From Bathynomus jamesi (taxonomy: Eukaryota; Arthropoda; Malacostraca; Isopoda; Cirolanidae), in contig JAJOZX010003210.1 in NCBI GenBank assembly GCA_023014485.1, positions 1-64,000 on the forward strand: a stretch of 64,000 bases of DNA, in the 5' to 3' direction. Of the stretch, positions 32,942 to 44,699 are shown in pieces (the first letter of the stretch is position 1; each line of letters begins with the position of its first letter). Both the position numbers and the translations under genes were made by a program. The notes beneath the pieces were generated by a model that was not told where the DNA came from, did not search any database, and saw nothing but the letters and a program-made list of their open reading frames with translations.

Positions 32942-34204
32942 TATCTAGGGTAATCTGGGGGGAAATGAACTCCGCTTGGGGTTTTTCTAAGATAACTTTT
33001 GAAAAATATAGTGTTATGCAATAAACACAGTTGAAATTTGCATTATAGGCCTCTTCTATTAGATAAAAAGAATTAAAATAAATAAAATAATGTAGATGAA
33101 CCAAAGAGTTCAATTCTTTAAAACCAGGTTTATTAGTTCACTTTACCCCAAATGTAGGGTAAAATGAACTATCTATAATTTCAAGCCAATATTCACTTTA
33201 CCTCCGGATGTCTATTGTTAGGGGTTGTTATTAGAGGTTAATAATAACAAAATTAAATTAATTTAGACTATTTTTTTAAATATTTGGGGGTTTTTTGACT
33301 GGATATCCAAATTCAGCGAGAGTTTGACATAATTTTACAAGATAGTCTTCGCGTTCATTTGACAGATAATTATGTCGTCCTACACCTTTTTGTACACTTT
33401 ATCTCAGCACAGTGCTTTGCCAAAGTTTCTCTTGGGACTCCACATTCTTCCGCAACCATATAGCTTGACATAATATCATTTTTGACAACATCAATGGCCA
33501 TTTCTGAGTTTTCTTTTCGATGATTTTGTATTTGCAAGTTAGCTATCCTCGTGTAATTGCGAGGCGTAATTCAATTGTATGAAATAACTGAAATAAAGCT
33601 ATATTAAATTAAAAATAGATAATAAAGAAACAATTATATATATACACATATATATATATATATAGTCCTAAATGCGGAAGTTGGTTGAACATGTGTAAAC
33701 TTTCGTCCGGGACCATTTTTTACCCAGTAGGTCGAACAGGTTATATATTTTATATTTTCAATTTTTTAATCACTTTCGCTTGTGTTAAAGTAGGGCCGGG
33801 GGTGGGGAGGGGTTCTACAAAAAAGTTTAGAGAAAGCTTTTTTTTTACCTTAAACAATAATTATTATTTTTAAAATTTCATTCGTTTTAGAATTTTAATT
33901 TAATTAAAAAAAAAAAAATCGAACTCAAATAAATCGTCTCTTGTTTCCTCAGGTTTTACATACCCTCTGATTTGTTTTAGGTTAGGGTTAACGTTAGTTA
34001 ACCTAATTTAACCTATCGTAACCTAACGTCAAAAAGTAGTTGGTACAAGGAACTCCAACTTGTTTACAAAATTCGACGTAATTGGTAAAAAAGTGGCTTA
34101 CTATTGCCGCATTGGCGCTACTTGGGGATTTAGGCATATATATATATATATATATGGTAATCTAAATTGATTATCTGTGATAGTTCACTTCACTCCGCAA
34201 TATA

Positions 34205-34439
34205 CAGTGCGTTCGAAAAGTCTCTCCGCAGTCAACCAACACTTTAAAAAAAGTGTTTGACAACAAGTGTAGACGAGTTGCTCTGTGATGTGCAAAATGG
34301 TGGAAAACACTCTCAACACATGGTGTAAAATCAAAAGGTTATGTAATAAAATCACTAAATCATGGTTCAATGAAAACGTAGTTTTTCAATTTCCTATGCG
34401 TTTAACATAGCACTGCGGAGAGACTTTTCGAACGCACTG
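34205..34439. mobile_element. 235-bp mariner-type MITE
   Basis: TIRs of about 28 bp (CAGTGCGTTCGAAAAGTCTC...) are perfectly inverted at the ends, with TA on both sides. The interior has no transposase. Confidence 0.88.
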
Positions 34440-34747
34440 TAGTAACTTGAAAAAATACAATTAACCAATAAAACCAATCTTTAGGAGGTGTTTCATATGT
34501 ATGTTTTCAATCAGTGTAGTACATATTCGAAATTTGATCTTTCTTAGTATTATATAATAAATATGGATGACATACTTATTAATTATATCATGAAACTGAT
34601 CTCCTCGTCCGAGTATACTATCAAACGTCACGTCATATGCATCAGGAATTTTGAACTTTTTTCAAGTTTTTTCTGATGACTATATTTAATAAATAATTAC
34701 AAATGTACGACCTTTCGGGTATGATAGGGTATAGCTTATATATCGGT

Positions 34748-35044
34748 CCTATTCAAAGGAGTGACATAACGAAGGAGTGACATAACAAAGGAGTGACAAA
34801 TCGGAGATAAAATTCAAAGGAGTGACACGAAAATACCAACAAAGAAGAGAAAGAACAAATCCAGAGGGAAGAGAGGCTTGCAACTGTTAGGTTGTTAGGT
34901 TAGGTTAGGTTTCTAGTTTTTGAAATAAAATCTTAATTTTAACAATTCTAACAAGTTTTTTTTTTTAAATAAAATTTTAATAATTATACTCCTTTGAATT
35001 TTATCTCCGATTTGTCACTCCTTTGTTATGTCACTCCTTCGTTC
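34748..35044. mobile_element. Palindromic element with GGAGTGACA repeats
   Basis: About 57 bases at each end are inverted copies. They contain repeats of AAAGGAGTGACATAAC and CGGAGATAAAATTC. Nested in the pogo-like element. Superfamily unknown. Confidence 0.75.
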
Positions 35045-35075
35045 AGTTTACCCCATAGTTCAATTTTCCCCAGTT

Positions 35076-35235
<160 letters not shown>

Positions 35236-35264
35236 CTCAATTATACTCAGTTATCTTTAGTTTT

Positions 35265-35355
35265 GCTTCCGCCCTAATTGTTCATTCAGAGTTCAGACCA
35301 AAGTGAAGTTTGTTGCCCCATTTAAACCTACAGCTTAACTTGGAATTTGAATCCA
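35265..35355 (-). mobile_element. SINE tail fragment
   Basis: The degenerate shared tail and body (AAGTTTGTTGCCCC, CCTACAGCTTAACTTGG) without a head, next to the compound microsatellite. Confidence 0.5.
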
Positions 35356-35394
35356 AGTATATCTATCTAACAGAAATATCTAAATTGTGAAATA

Positions 35395-35560
35395 TTTCAC
35401 AAAGTATTTGAAAAAGTGTTTAAAAGAAGGTCATTTAAAAAATGGGGTATTTAAAACAAAGTATTTAAAATGAGACCATTAAAGTGGGGTATTTAAAAAG
35501 TGTGGGTGGGGAGGGGGGTTGGTATTGAATTAAAGGAGGTACTTAAAGGTGATATTAAAC
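35395..35560. repeat. Degenerate GGTATTTAAA repeat, locus 1
   Basis: About ten variants of GTATTTAAAA/GTGTTTAAAA/GGTACTTAAAG spaced 12-25 bases apart. The same unit makes a larger field at 44200-44690. Confidence 0.7.
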
Positions 35561-35569
35561 TAATTTTTT

Positions 35570-35806
35570 TTTCCAGTTGGAATAAAAGAATTGAAGGATT
35601 CGTATCAATAAAATAAACGAAAAATAGGATGTTAATGAGAAGCCGATATCTTACTCCACACAGAATCTCCATCCGGATCCCTATTTTTATAATAATGAAC
35701 ATTTTGGATCTATTAATGCAGTTCATATTTGAAAGTAAACTTAAAAAGATTTTTTTTTAATTAATACATTTTTTGTTTTAAAAAAAATTCAGTTAATTTT
35801 GTTAAC

Positions 35807-35839
<33 letters not shown>

Positions 35840-36701
35840 ATATATGCATATATATATATATATATATATGCTGTTCCATACCAATGTTAAAGTCTATTTT
35901 AACTATAAATAGAGTTTCGAAACACGACAATAGACATATTTAATAAAACTTAACCCTTTACTGCACAGAGGTCTTTTTCGAAACTGGATGAAATCGTCTG
36001 GCGTTAGCCAGAACCAAATCAGTAAAGTTAACACTGTGCGCTAAAGGATTAGTAAAATTCTATTTATCCACTTATTATACAAAAAATATAAATAATGATT
36101 TGTGATAATAATAATAATAATGATAATAATTAATGATAATGATAATAATAATAATAATAATAATAAAAATAATAATAATAATAAAGTTTTGGGCTTCTCG
36201 GAAGTTAAATTTGGGTGCACTAAAGCGCAAATTGAATTAACATTGTTAAATATTCTTTGAAATTATGTTAAGTTTTTTAATTACTTGAAAAAATTAAAGA
36301 AATAAACTATTTCGCACAAGTATTACTGTTAAAAATACCATATATATATATATATGGGATTGAACTCAGAATGGTCCCCTGAGGTTTTTACATGATACAC
36401 ACAGACCGTGCAATATATATATATATAAATATATATGTATAATGTTCTATTCAGGAAAATAGTCCGCCTATAAACGTCAAATTTCTGAAGTTTTGCTATT
36501 AAAATTTTATTCCTCACCAAAAAAAAAAGATGCATGGAAAAACAGAATAATACCAATTAGTAATTTTTTCATGCTTTATAGAAATTTTAGGTTTCTCGGC
36601 GAACTTTTTTCCCGGAACTGTACCTTCCAATTCCTTTCATTCAAAGTATGTATTTTGTTATTTAGCTTGAATATATTTTATACAACTTTCAAACTATATA
36701 T

Positions 36702-36743
<42 letters not shown>

Positions 36744-36860
36744 TCTATATATATATTTTTCAGTTTTCTTTTTTATATAAATATATGTTTATTTTATTAA
36801 ATTAAAATTCTGTTTTATTTCCATAGAAATTCAATATCTTTGTTTTATAATATATATATA
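35570..36860. other. No recognisable gene
   Basis: AT-rich sequence with (TA)n tracts and an (AAT)n tract near 36105-36185. Confidence 0.5.
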
Positions 36861-37339
36861 TATCAGGGCTGGCAGGTCGGACCCGGACCCGGACCCAGAC
36901 CCAGACCCGGGTTTAACCCGAAAGTGAGATAAGACCCTGACCCGGACCCGGACCCGATAGTGAATTAGAAAAAGACCCAGACCCGGACCTGAAAGTGAAT
37001 TTTAAAATTGATCCAGACCCAGACCCGACCCGAAAGTGAAGGACCCACACAGCCGGGTTTTTAGTTTACAAAATTTATGTGTGCGCCTTTAGATTTGGCA
37101 ACAATGTATTGAATTATCACTCCACCCTCCAAATGACTCACTGGAAGTGGAGAGTTAATGGTGACGGAAGAATAGCCTAATCCTAATATATTTTATTGTT
37201 TGTTTGTGAGTTGTGTACTGCGTACATTGGTTGGTCTCCAGTGCTTCGTTTGCTATTTATATTTGCAGTGCCTTTACAAGGTCTTTTTTCGGTGGGGAGT
37301 GGTAGCAAAAAACTAGCCTTACAAATGAACATTTTAAAT

Positions 37340-37960
37340 ATAATAATGTTGATAAAACATCTACATGACAAATTGAAAAGTGTGGAAAAGTGTATAGTGG
37401 CAATCATGCGACAAACCTAAAGCGACACCTAAAATCGTGTCACCCAGACATATATCATAAAGTTGAGGATCATGATAAAAGCCTACCTAGCACTAGCAGT
37501 ACTTCGAAAACTCAAATATAAACCAAGGGAATGAATGTAGGCCAAACTAGCGTTAAAAACTTTTTTTAAACAAATTAAAGTTGGAGTTCACCCGCAACTT
37601 CATAAGAAAACTTTAGAAAATGGCCTTATTTCGTGGGTGACAATAGACTGGCGACCTTTTAGCAGTGTAGAAGATATTGGATTTAAAATTTTGGTTGAAC
37701 CATTTCTATTTGCAATTAATATAAACATGAACAGAAAAAATCTTACTACTTTGACTCTTGATAGAGCAATAGCTGAAAAAAATAAGTTAAAAATACTTCT
37801 TAAAAAAAAATGTTTCATTTAAAAGTAGATTGTTGCAGCCGCTTAGAGCCTTAGATAGAGGATTTTTAGGTATTCAAGCCCAATATGACTTTGAAAACAA
37901 AATTGAAGTAAAAACATTGGCTGTCAAGGAACTTCCCTGCTCGCATATAGGTAAAAATTA
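37340..37960 (+). pseudogene. hAT (ZBED-type) transposase, N-terminal and middle part
   Basis: Broken frames read as a BED-finger end (LKRHLKSCHPDIYHKVEDHD), a linker, then NFFKQIKVGVHPQLHKKTLE, SWVTIDWRPFSSVEDIGFKI and, after a gap, RGFLGIQAQYDFENKIEVKT with LAVKELPCSHIG. This matches the order of hAT transposases: zinc finger, dimerisation, start of the catalytic domain. It continues at 41160 after the inserted block. Confidence 0.75.
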
Positions 37961-38019
37961 TTTACATTTCACACAAAAAATTATTTTACATTTCACACAC
38001 ACATATATATATGTGTGTG

Positions 38020-38085
38020 TCATTAGACGAAAGCGCTTGAGCACCATTTTGTTTCCTTTCCTTCGTGGTTTTATTCATCATATAT
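38020..38085 (+). mobile_element. PLE-A terminal repeat fragment
   Basis: TCATTAGACGAAAGCGCTTG followed by AGCACC and TTTCCTTCGTGG, flanked by short TA runs. No PLE body remains. Confidence 0.85.
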
Positions 38086-38334
38086 ATATATATATTATAT
38101 ATATCGTACAATATTACAGTATATGTAAAAGAATGTTACTTTAAATCTAAATCAGTAATAAATAACACCGTGTAATAAAAAAAAAATTTTTTTTTCTTTG
38201 TTTCTGGGCAATAACCTTTATTTTCTGATTCATTATGCTTCAAATCACTAGAAAAAAGCTGTCAGTGATTTTAAACTTCGGGTTTGTTGTCAGTACATCG
38301 ATTTTGTTGAAATAAGAATATTATTATTTTTTAA

Positions 38335-38944
38335 CCCTATATGGACATCTGCGACAGATCTGTAAACGCTTCAAAATTTACTATATATTTACCGAAACAA
38401 GTACATTTTAACTTAAATGACGATATCGTCAAATTTGTAACGGTTCAAGGAGTTTATATCACGAATTGGCAACTCCTACTGCAGAAAACCGAGCTTTAAT
38501 GAAAAAAATAAGTTAGTGCGTCAGTAGAAGTAAAAGTGTATGGTTACGCAGTTCGTTTTTTATTTTTATCACTTTATTTGATTAAAGGTAAGTTGAATAA
38601 TTTTTTATTGCTCAATATATGTTGTTAGAGTGGCTGAAGTAATATAAAACAATTCTGATAAACTGAGCACTAGAATATTTTATTGAAACGTAACAATATT
38701 GATGGCTCTGACATCCATGCCTTCTTTGCCACGTGGTATAAGGTTGTCCAATTTGTATTATATATATTACATTATATATATATTATATATATTATTATAT
38801 ATTATATATATATATTATTTATATATATATTATTATATATATATTACATTAAAAATCACATTTATGTTCAAAGTACTCTAAATGAATGTTTAATATAGGT
38901 AAAAAAAATTTTAAGACAAAAATAAGAATTATGTCCATATAGGG
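38335..38944. mobile_element. piggyBac-type non-autonomous element
   Basis: Ends CCCTATATGGACAT and ATGTCCATATAGGG are exact inverses and directly flanked by TTAA on both sides (38331-38334, 38945-38948), the piggyBac target. The 610-bp interior is AT-rich with (TA)n and no transposase. Confidence 0.8.
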
Positions 38945-39003
38945 TTAAATTAATCCATTATTTTAACTTTTTCAGACGTGTGACGTGTGATGAAGTTACT
39001 GTT

Positions 39004-40704
39004 ATGGCTGCTCGTGGTTGCAAATACCCAGCGGATTCCTTCTGCTATGTGTGCGGCGAGTTCTTCGCAAAGACGGCTAAAAACACTGCTTGGACAGTTG
39101 CACCCGTGCAAAGGAAGCCTATCATGCCTACTTCGGAATGCCAGTCGGTGACCAAGACAAACGCTGGGCATCACATGTCATCTGTGACTACTGCCGCCGC
39201 ACTCTTGAAGGTTGGTTTAGAGGAGAGAAGAGGGCAATGCGTTTCGCTATCCCCCGTGTCTGGCGTGAGCCCTCAGACCATCTCACGGACTGCTATTTCT
39301 GTATGGTGGACCCAACAAAACGAAGAAAGGGGAAGAATGCGCCTCCCATTGAGTACCCTGACATTCCGTCATCTATTGCACCTGTTCCCCATAACGCGAC
39401 GGACCTACCTGTACCACAGCCTCCCTTGAGAGATCAATCTTGTCCAGCAGAAGAAGCAAGCTATGATGATTCCGAGGAGGAGCAAGGTGCGTCATCTGCT
39501 GCGCGCCGTCGACGCCGGGTGGCCGGTGAAAGGTGCCCCCTACTACCCCAACCAAGAGGACATCAACGACCTCATCAGGGAAATGGCCTTGACAAAGTCC
39601 AACGCCGAGCTGCTCATTTCCAGACTGAAGCAGTGGGACTTACTGGACGACAGCGTTCGAATTACTTCCCAGAGGAAGCGGCATCGCGGCTTTTCAGTAT
39701 TCTTCACTCTTAGAGATGGGTTGTGCTACTGCCATGACATCAGAGGACTCTTCGACGCTGTGGGCATTCCCTGCAACACCTCTGACTGGCGGCTCTTCAT
39801 CGACAGTTCATCTAAAAGCCTCAAGGCTGTTTTACTGCACAACACAAATAAGTGGCCCTCGATTCCTCTGGCTCATTCAGTGCACATGAAAGAAGAGTAC
39901 CAGAACGTCAAAATCCTGCTGAGTGCACTGAAGTACGACCAATTCAGCTGGGAGGTCATTGGCGATTTCAAGATGGTGGCCTTCTTGATGGGGCTTCAGG
40001 GAGGCTTCACCAAGTTCCCTTGCTATCTGTGCCTCTGGGATAGCCGAAATACAGCCCTTCACTACGAGAAGAGGAACTGGCCCCTCAGGACCGGCTATGA
40101 GGTTGGGGCCCATAACGTGAAGCAAGAGCCGCTGGTGGAGCCAACGAAAGTGCTGATGCCACCCCTGCACATCAAATTGGGCATCATTAAGCAGTTTGTT
40201 AAACAGCTGGATCCAGAGGGTGAGGCCTTGAAGCACATCCAGGAGCTGTTCCCGAAGTTGTCGGAGGCGAAGATCAAAGCAGGAGTATTTGTGGGCCCTC
40301 AGGTGAAGCGACTTATTGACTCCGACAGCTTTCCTGAGAAGCTGTCTGAGGTTGAGCGGGCAGCTTGGACAAGCTTCGTTTCTCTAGTCAAAGGTTTCCT
40401 CGGAAACCACAAGGCAGAGAACTACAGGGAAATCGTTGACGAACTTGTGGACACGTACCGGAGCATGGGCTGCCGGATGTCGCTGAAACTGCACGTACTA
40501 CACGCCCACCTTGATGAGTTCAAAGAAAACATGGGAGACTACTCAGAAGAACAAGGTGAAAGATTTCACCAGGATGTCAGCTCTTTCGAGGAACGCTACA
40601 AGGGACAGTACAATGAAAGTATGATGGGGGACTATATCTGGAACCTTTTGCGTGAGAGTGAACTGAAATACAATCGCCAATCTCGTAGACAAACTTCTTT
40701 TTGA
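39004..40704 (+). CDS. Cysteine-rich protein of the CACCGTGTAA element (possible transposase)
   Basis: The start Met at 39004 gives MAARGCKYPADSFCYVCGEFF. The reading moves one frame (about 39080-39520) through ASHVICDYCRRTLEGWFRGE and SDHLTDCYFCMVDPTKRRKG, then returns to the first frame from about 39525 to the stop at 40704 (more than 390 residues). CxxC pairs (CYVC, CDYC, CYFC) suggest zinc ribbons. The C-terminal part has WRLFIDSSSKSLKAVLLHN, WEVIGDFKMVAFLMGLQGGF, a further CYLC and YSEEQGERFHQDV. The D...D...E order would suit an RNase H-fold (DDE) transposase, but that is inference. I recall similar uncharacterised proteins in many arthropod genomes, with no function I can name. GC content is well above the surroundings. 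Two compensating frame breaks suggest decay or consensus errors. Confidence 0.7.
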
Positions 40705-41159
40705 TTAAACTATAACGCTAGAATTTTTGTATCAATTCTGTATCAATTCTCCGTAGCAATACTCTTTATCAACGCTCTGCATCACTGCACTGTATCACTG
40801 TCTGTGTATTAACATATTATAATACATAATTATTCCCTACTCGTTTCCTTCTTTTTATTTTCATTTCTAAAGACGGGGCCTGGAGAACTTCATTTTTCAT
40901 CATTGATTTATCATAATAATCGTGTTAACATCAATTAAAATTATACTTAACAGGATTCATTTGATTTAAAAGCAGATAGTGTGAAAAACCCTTAAATTAA
41001 TAAGCAAAAATGGCAAAAAATCAATAAATCGATCTCATGAACTCAGAACCGAAGTCTGAACTTGGTGACTGCTCATTTTTACTTATTTATGCCCTAAAAA
41101 ATCAGAAAATAATAGTTTTAACTCATGGACAAATTTTGTGTTACACGGTGATAATTAAT

Positions 41160-41330
41160 TTCATAGGAGATGTTTTGAAACAAACCATTCAGTCTGTGTT
41201 AACCGAGTAGGGTACGACTTGGGATCTGCACAAGTTGTATCCATTGCAACAGACAACGGATCCGATATGATCAAGTGCTGTCGCCTACCATTTGAGTTCA
41301 CTCAAAAAAACATAGAATTTGTTTCCACAA
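41160..41330 (+). pseudogene. hAT transposase, continuation after the inserted block
   Basis: Broken frames give TRVGYDLGSAQVVSIATDNG and SDMIKCCRLPFEFTQKN, matching the hAT catalytic region around the ATDNGSNM motif. It continues from the segment ending near 37960. Confidence 0.7.
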
Positions 41331-41727
41331 AATTAATTAAAATTTACAATAAGGGGGCTGAAGAGAGCAATCATACATCGTACTTTGCCCCTTAGCAATG
41401 CATGTATAACTATACCTAGTTACTATTAAATATTAATACAATTAATACACCTACTTTCAAACATTTCCAAAATCGGATTAATTAATATATATGGTTAGGC
41501 TACTAGCGTATAGCCATATAATGTTTTACTGTTTCAGAAAACATGTTAATGTAGCTACGGTAGCAGTCTTATTACCGATCCTATACCAGATTATAATTAT
41601 TACATTTTTAATAATGGACCCGACCCAGACCCGGGTCATATACTGAAAGACCCGACAGGACCTGAAAGTGAACTTTCGGCTCCGACCCGGACCCGGACCC
41701 GGACCCGAAAGTAAATTAGAAAAATGA

Positions 41728-42449
41728 CCGAAAGTCTGGATCCATAGGAAAATATTTATTTTAATACATAAATTACAACAAATGGTAAATACTTAAAATG
41801 AATATCAACTTTAACTCGTAAATGCGTATCCGTGATACTGTACAGTAGTTCGTACTCCAATATAAATACTCAAATACTTTTTTTTTTTCAGCCCAGAAAT
41901 GGCTTCGAATCTAACAACAGAAGACCGGGTAGAACTTGTGCTCATGTACGCAAGACAGGGCGCTACACACAGAGAAGTTGCTACCGAATTCAATAGAAAT
42001 CATCCTGATAAGCATCCAGTAACACATGCGACTGTTGACAAGTTGTTTAAACGTTTCAAAGAAACAGGAAGTGTACATGATCGACGGCATTCTGGTCGTC
42101 CAAAAACTGCAACTGATGAAACTACCTCCGCAATGGTATGTGAAACTTTAACGATAGTCCAGTAAAGTCAACAAGAAGATTATCAAATGAAACACGCATC
42201 TCGAGAACGTCAATTCGAAGAATTATTAAAAATCATAAATTCCATCCCTAAGTGTCTCGATGTCAGAGGCCGCCAATTTGAGCATTTGTTATAATTTGTT
42301 GTTTATACTGGAGTACGAACCACTGTACAGTATCACGGATACGCATTTACGAGTTAAAGTTGATATTCATTTTAAGTATTTACCATTTGTTGTAATTTAT
42401 GTATTAAAATAAATATTTTCCTATGGATCCAGACTTTCGGCCCACCCTG
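41728..42449 (+). mobile_element. Mariner-like element with very long TIRs
   Basis: About 140-145 bases at each end are inverted copies (CCGAAAGTCTGGATCC..., CGTATCCGTGATACTGTACA). Only the right side still has the terminal CAGGGTGGG; the left was lost at the junction with the hAT remnant. The interior is shortened to the transposase N-terminus. Confidence 0.8.
41899..42165 (+). pseudogene. Mariner transposase N-terminus
   Basis: MASNLTTEDRVELVLMYARQ starts an HTH domain. FKRFKETGSVHDRRHSGRPK is the usual linker before the second HTH. A stop follows at 42165, and a further HTH piece (RTSIRRIIKNHKFHP) is visible before the right TIR. No catalytic residues remain. Confidence 0.85.
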
Positions 42450-42464
42450 TGTATATATATATAT

Positions 42465-43600
42465 ATTGGATGAATTTCACAATTAAACACGTGAAATGAA
42501 TGAATGATGCAAACCCACAAGGAAAAAGAAAAATGATTCCAAGGCCTTTCGTGTATTCAGAAGTATACTTCGTCAGGAAATGAAGGGAGAAGGCGAGATG
42601 CCCAAAATATATACAGCGGGAAGGAAACAAAAAGATTAGCACATAATTAACAAGAGTTAATGAGAGGCAGAAAGAATTTTAACAGGATATTGTCAATTTT
42701 ATACATTCCCGCACTGTTATTGAAATTATTTTTAAAATGGATAAATGCACATTCTAGAATATTCCTTTCAATTATATCTGTTTTTAACGAGCGCTTTAGA
42801 ACTATCCCACTTGATGCTATGATTACATCTATACATATGGTTAAACAAAGCATTAGAATTATTTGCTGTTCTACACGCATATTTATGCTGTTTTACCCTA
42901 ATATCTAACGTTTTTACCCATTTGGCCTATATATACTGAGTTACATTGTGTACATCCGATCGAATACACACAACCAACCGCATTATCCGGGCTATTCTTT
43001 ATTAGGCGTGATTTAACAGTATTATTATACATAAAGACTACATTGATACCAATTGCTTTAAGTAAAGTCGGAAGATATTGGAAATTAACATGGTAAGGTA
43101 GGCTAAGGATATTTTTACGCTCAAATTCCTTTGCAATTACGCTATTATAATACCTATTCTTGGCTTTCCTAAGGTAGTTATCTAGAAATGAAATAGGACA
43201 ACATATTTAGTACCAATATTCATGATATTGCGTAACTCGGAATCTAAAAATTCAGGACTGACAACTCTCAATGCTCTAAGAAACATAGAAGAAAATAGAA
43301 GATTTAATCGCAAAAACAGAGATATAATTTGAAAGGAATATTCTAGAATGTGCATTTATTCATTTTAAAAATAATTTCAATAACAGTGCGGGAATGTATA
43401 AAATTGACAATATCCTGTTAAAATTCCTTCTGCCTCTCATTAACTCTCGTTAATTATGTGTTAAGCTCTTTGTTTCCGTCCCGCTGTATATATTTTGGGC
43501 ATCTCGCCTTCTCCCTTCATCCCCTGACGAGGTGTACTTCTGAATACACGAAAGGCCTTGGAATCATTTTTCTTTTTCATTGTGAGTTTGCAGTATATAT
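42465..43600. mobile_element. Penelope-like element, family C, inverted dimer
   Basis: The left and larger copy runs on the minus strand (42465-43300). It holds the PLE connection region, the GIY-YIG core and 3' end with CCTGACGAAGTATAC. From about 43315 to 43600 a short plus-strand copy of the same 3' end follows. The two face away from each other. TA runs flank the unit. Confidence 0.8.
42647..43290 (-). pseudogene. PLE family C endonuclease with GIY-YIG core
   Basis: Minus strand, reading from 43290: NILSLPYHVNFQYLPTLLKA-like connection sequence, then NSPDNAVGCVYSIGCTQCNS continuing into VYIGQMGKNV (the GIY-YIG motif). After frame breaks comes KQHKYACRTANNSNALFNHM and the tail NILECAFIHFKNNFNNSAGM up to the stop at 42647. 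The RT palm is absent. Several in-frame stops make it inactive. Confidence 0.8.
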
Positions 43601-43706
43601 ATATATATGATTAAGTTAACGTAATAAACACGTTATCAATAACTGAATAAACATGAAGACATTACATGCATAAAAAAGTTTATTAATATTCACAGTACGA
43701 GTTTCG

Positions 43707-43884
43707 GATCACTGAAGATCAGGGGCCCCAGCGTTCTAACGAAAATATTACGACCTAACCTGACCAATCGTTAGGTCAACTGTACTCCCTTGACGATTGG
43801 TTAGGTTAGGTCGTGATATTTTCGTTAGTTAGCCTTATAAAGCTAACTAAAGAAGGCTGGGGGCCCTGATCTTCAGGTGATCCC
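43707..43884. mobile_element. Fold-back element, copy 2
   Basis: The right arm (TTAGGTTAGGTCGTGATATT...AGAAGGCTGGGGGCC) matches copy 1 (6771-6973). The left arm has lost the CTTCTTTAGTTAGC section. The outermost palindromic bases differ from those in copy 1. Confidence 0.8.
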
Positions 43885-44199
43885 AAGTTTCGATAGTTCA
43901 TGTATATCATTTTCCAGCTGTACAATGAGAGAACTATAGAAAGTGAAGTCCTTAAATACTGAAAGGGTTGGGGCCTCAGGTAATTGGGGCGTGGCTTGTT
44001 ATGGCCTTCCTAATCACCGGATTAAATCTATATTTTCCTTTGGATAGGTTGAAGTTTGAAAGTGTTTCAATCAAAGCAGAGTCGACTATTAATATCTTAA
44101 TTTGGGTTAAAAACTATCCAACGTAATAATCATTCAATTATCTCACTGAGGTCACACTTAAAGTGAGAATTCGTATTTAAGGAAAGTAGTATGAAAGGC

Positions 44200-44690
44200 G
44201 TCTTCCAAGGTAGGCTACTTAAAGAAAAGTATTTTTAAAAGTGTTTTTAAAAAAAATATTTTAAAAAGGTATTTAAAGTGAGGTCTTTGAAGAAAAAGAT
44301 GTTTAAAGAAAAGTATTTAAGAGGTTGGTTTAAAAATAGGTAGTTAAATAGTATTTAAAATGAGGTATTTAAAAAGAAATGTTTAAAAAGAGGTACGTTA
44401 AGAAGGTAGGTATTAAAGGAAGGTTTTATAGAAAAGGTGTTTAAAAATGGTATTTAAAGATGGTATTTAAGAATGAAGTATTTAAAAAATATATCTTTAA
44501 AGAGAGGTATTTAGAAATAGGTTTTATAAAAAGGTATGTAAATAAAGTATTCTAAAAGAGGTATTTTAAAAGTGGTATTTAAATAATGATAATATTAAAG
44601 GAAGGGATGGATTTTAAAGGAGATATTTAAAGACGGTACAGTATTTAAAAATAAGATATTTAAATAACATTATAAAAAATGAGGTCTTTA
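44200..44690. repeat. Degenerate GGTATTTAAA repeat field, locus 2
   Basis: About 490 bases made of roughly 30 variants of GGTATTTAAA/GTGTTTAAAA/GAGGTATTTAAAA with irregular 10-20 base spacing on one strand. No coding potential. Same unit as 35395-35560. Confidence 0.75.
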
Positions 44691-44699
44691 ATATCGAAA

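Larger units (their letters stand above)
38166..41150 (+). mobile_element. Candidate undescribed DNA transposon with CACCGTGTAA ends
   Basis: About 2985 bp. The left terminus is CACCGTGTAA and the right terminus is its exact inverse TTACACGGTG. Both are followed further in by a second inverted match (TTATTTTCTGATT, near 38218 and 41112). The flanks read ATAAATAA at the left and ATAATTAA at the right: a 4-bp ATAA or imperfect 8-bp duplication. It interrupts a hAT transposase, which proves insertion, and carries one gene (39004-40704). I cannot place the ends in a named superfamily. Confidence 0.6.
36864..41726 (+). mobile_element. hAT element split by later insertions
   Basis: The left end begins CAGGGCTGGCAGGTCGGACC and is packed with GACCCGGACCC units. 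The right part (about 41610-41720) is packed with the same units. Between them, two hAT coding segments (37340-37960 and 41160-41330) belong to one transposase. The outer TIR at the right is cut off by the mariner at 41728. The interior 37990-41150 consists of later insertions. Confidence 0.75.

Noticed and set aside
39004..40704. Ordinary host gene
   Set aside because: The gene sits between inverted CACCGTGTAA ends inside a hAT transposase and has two frame breaks. A transposon origin is more likely, although not proven.
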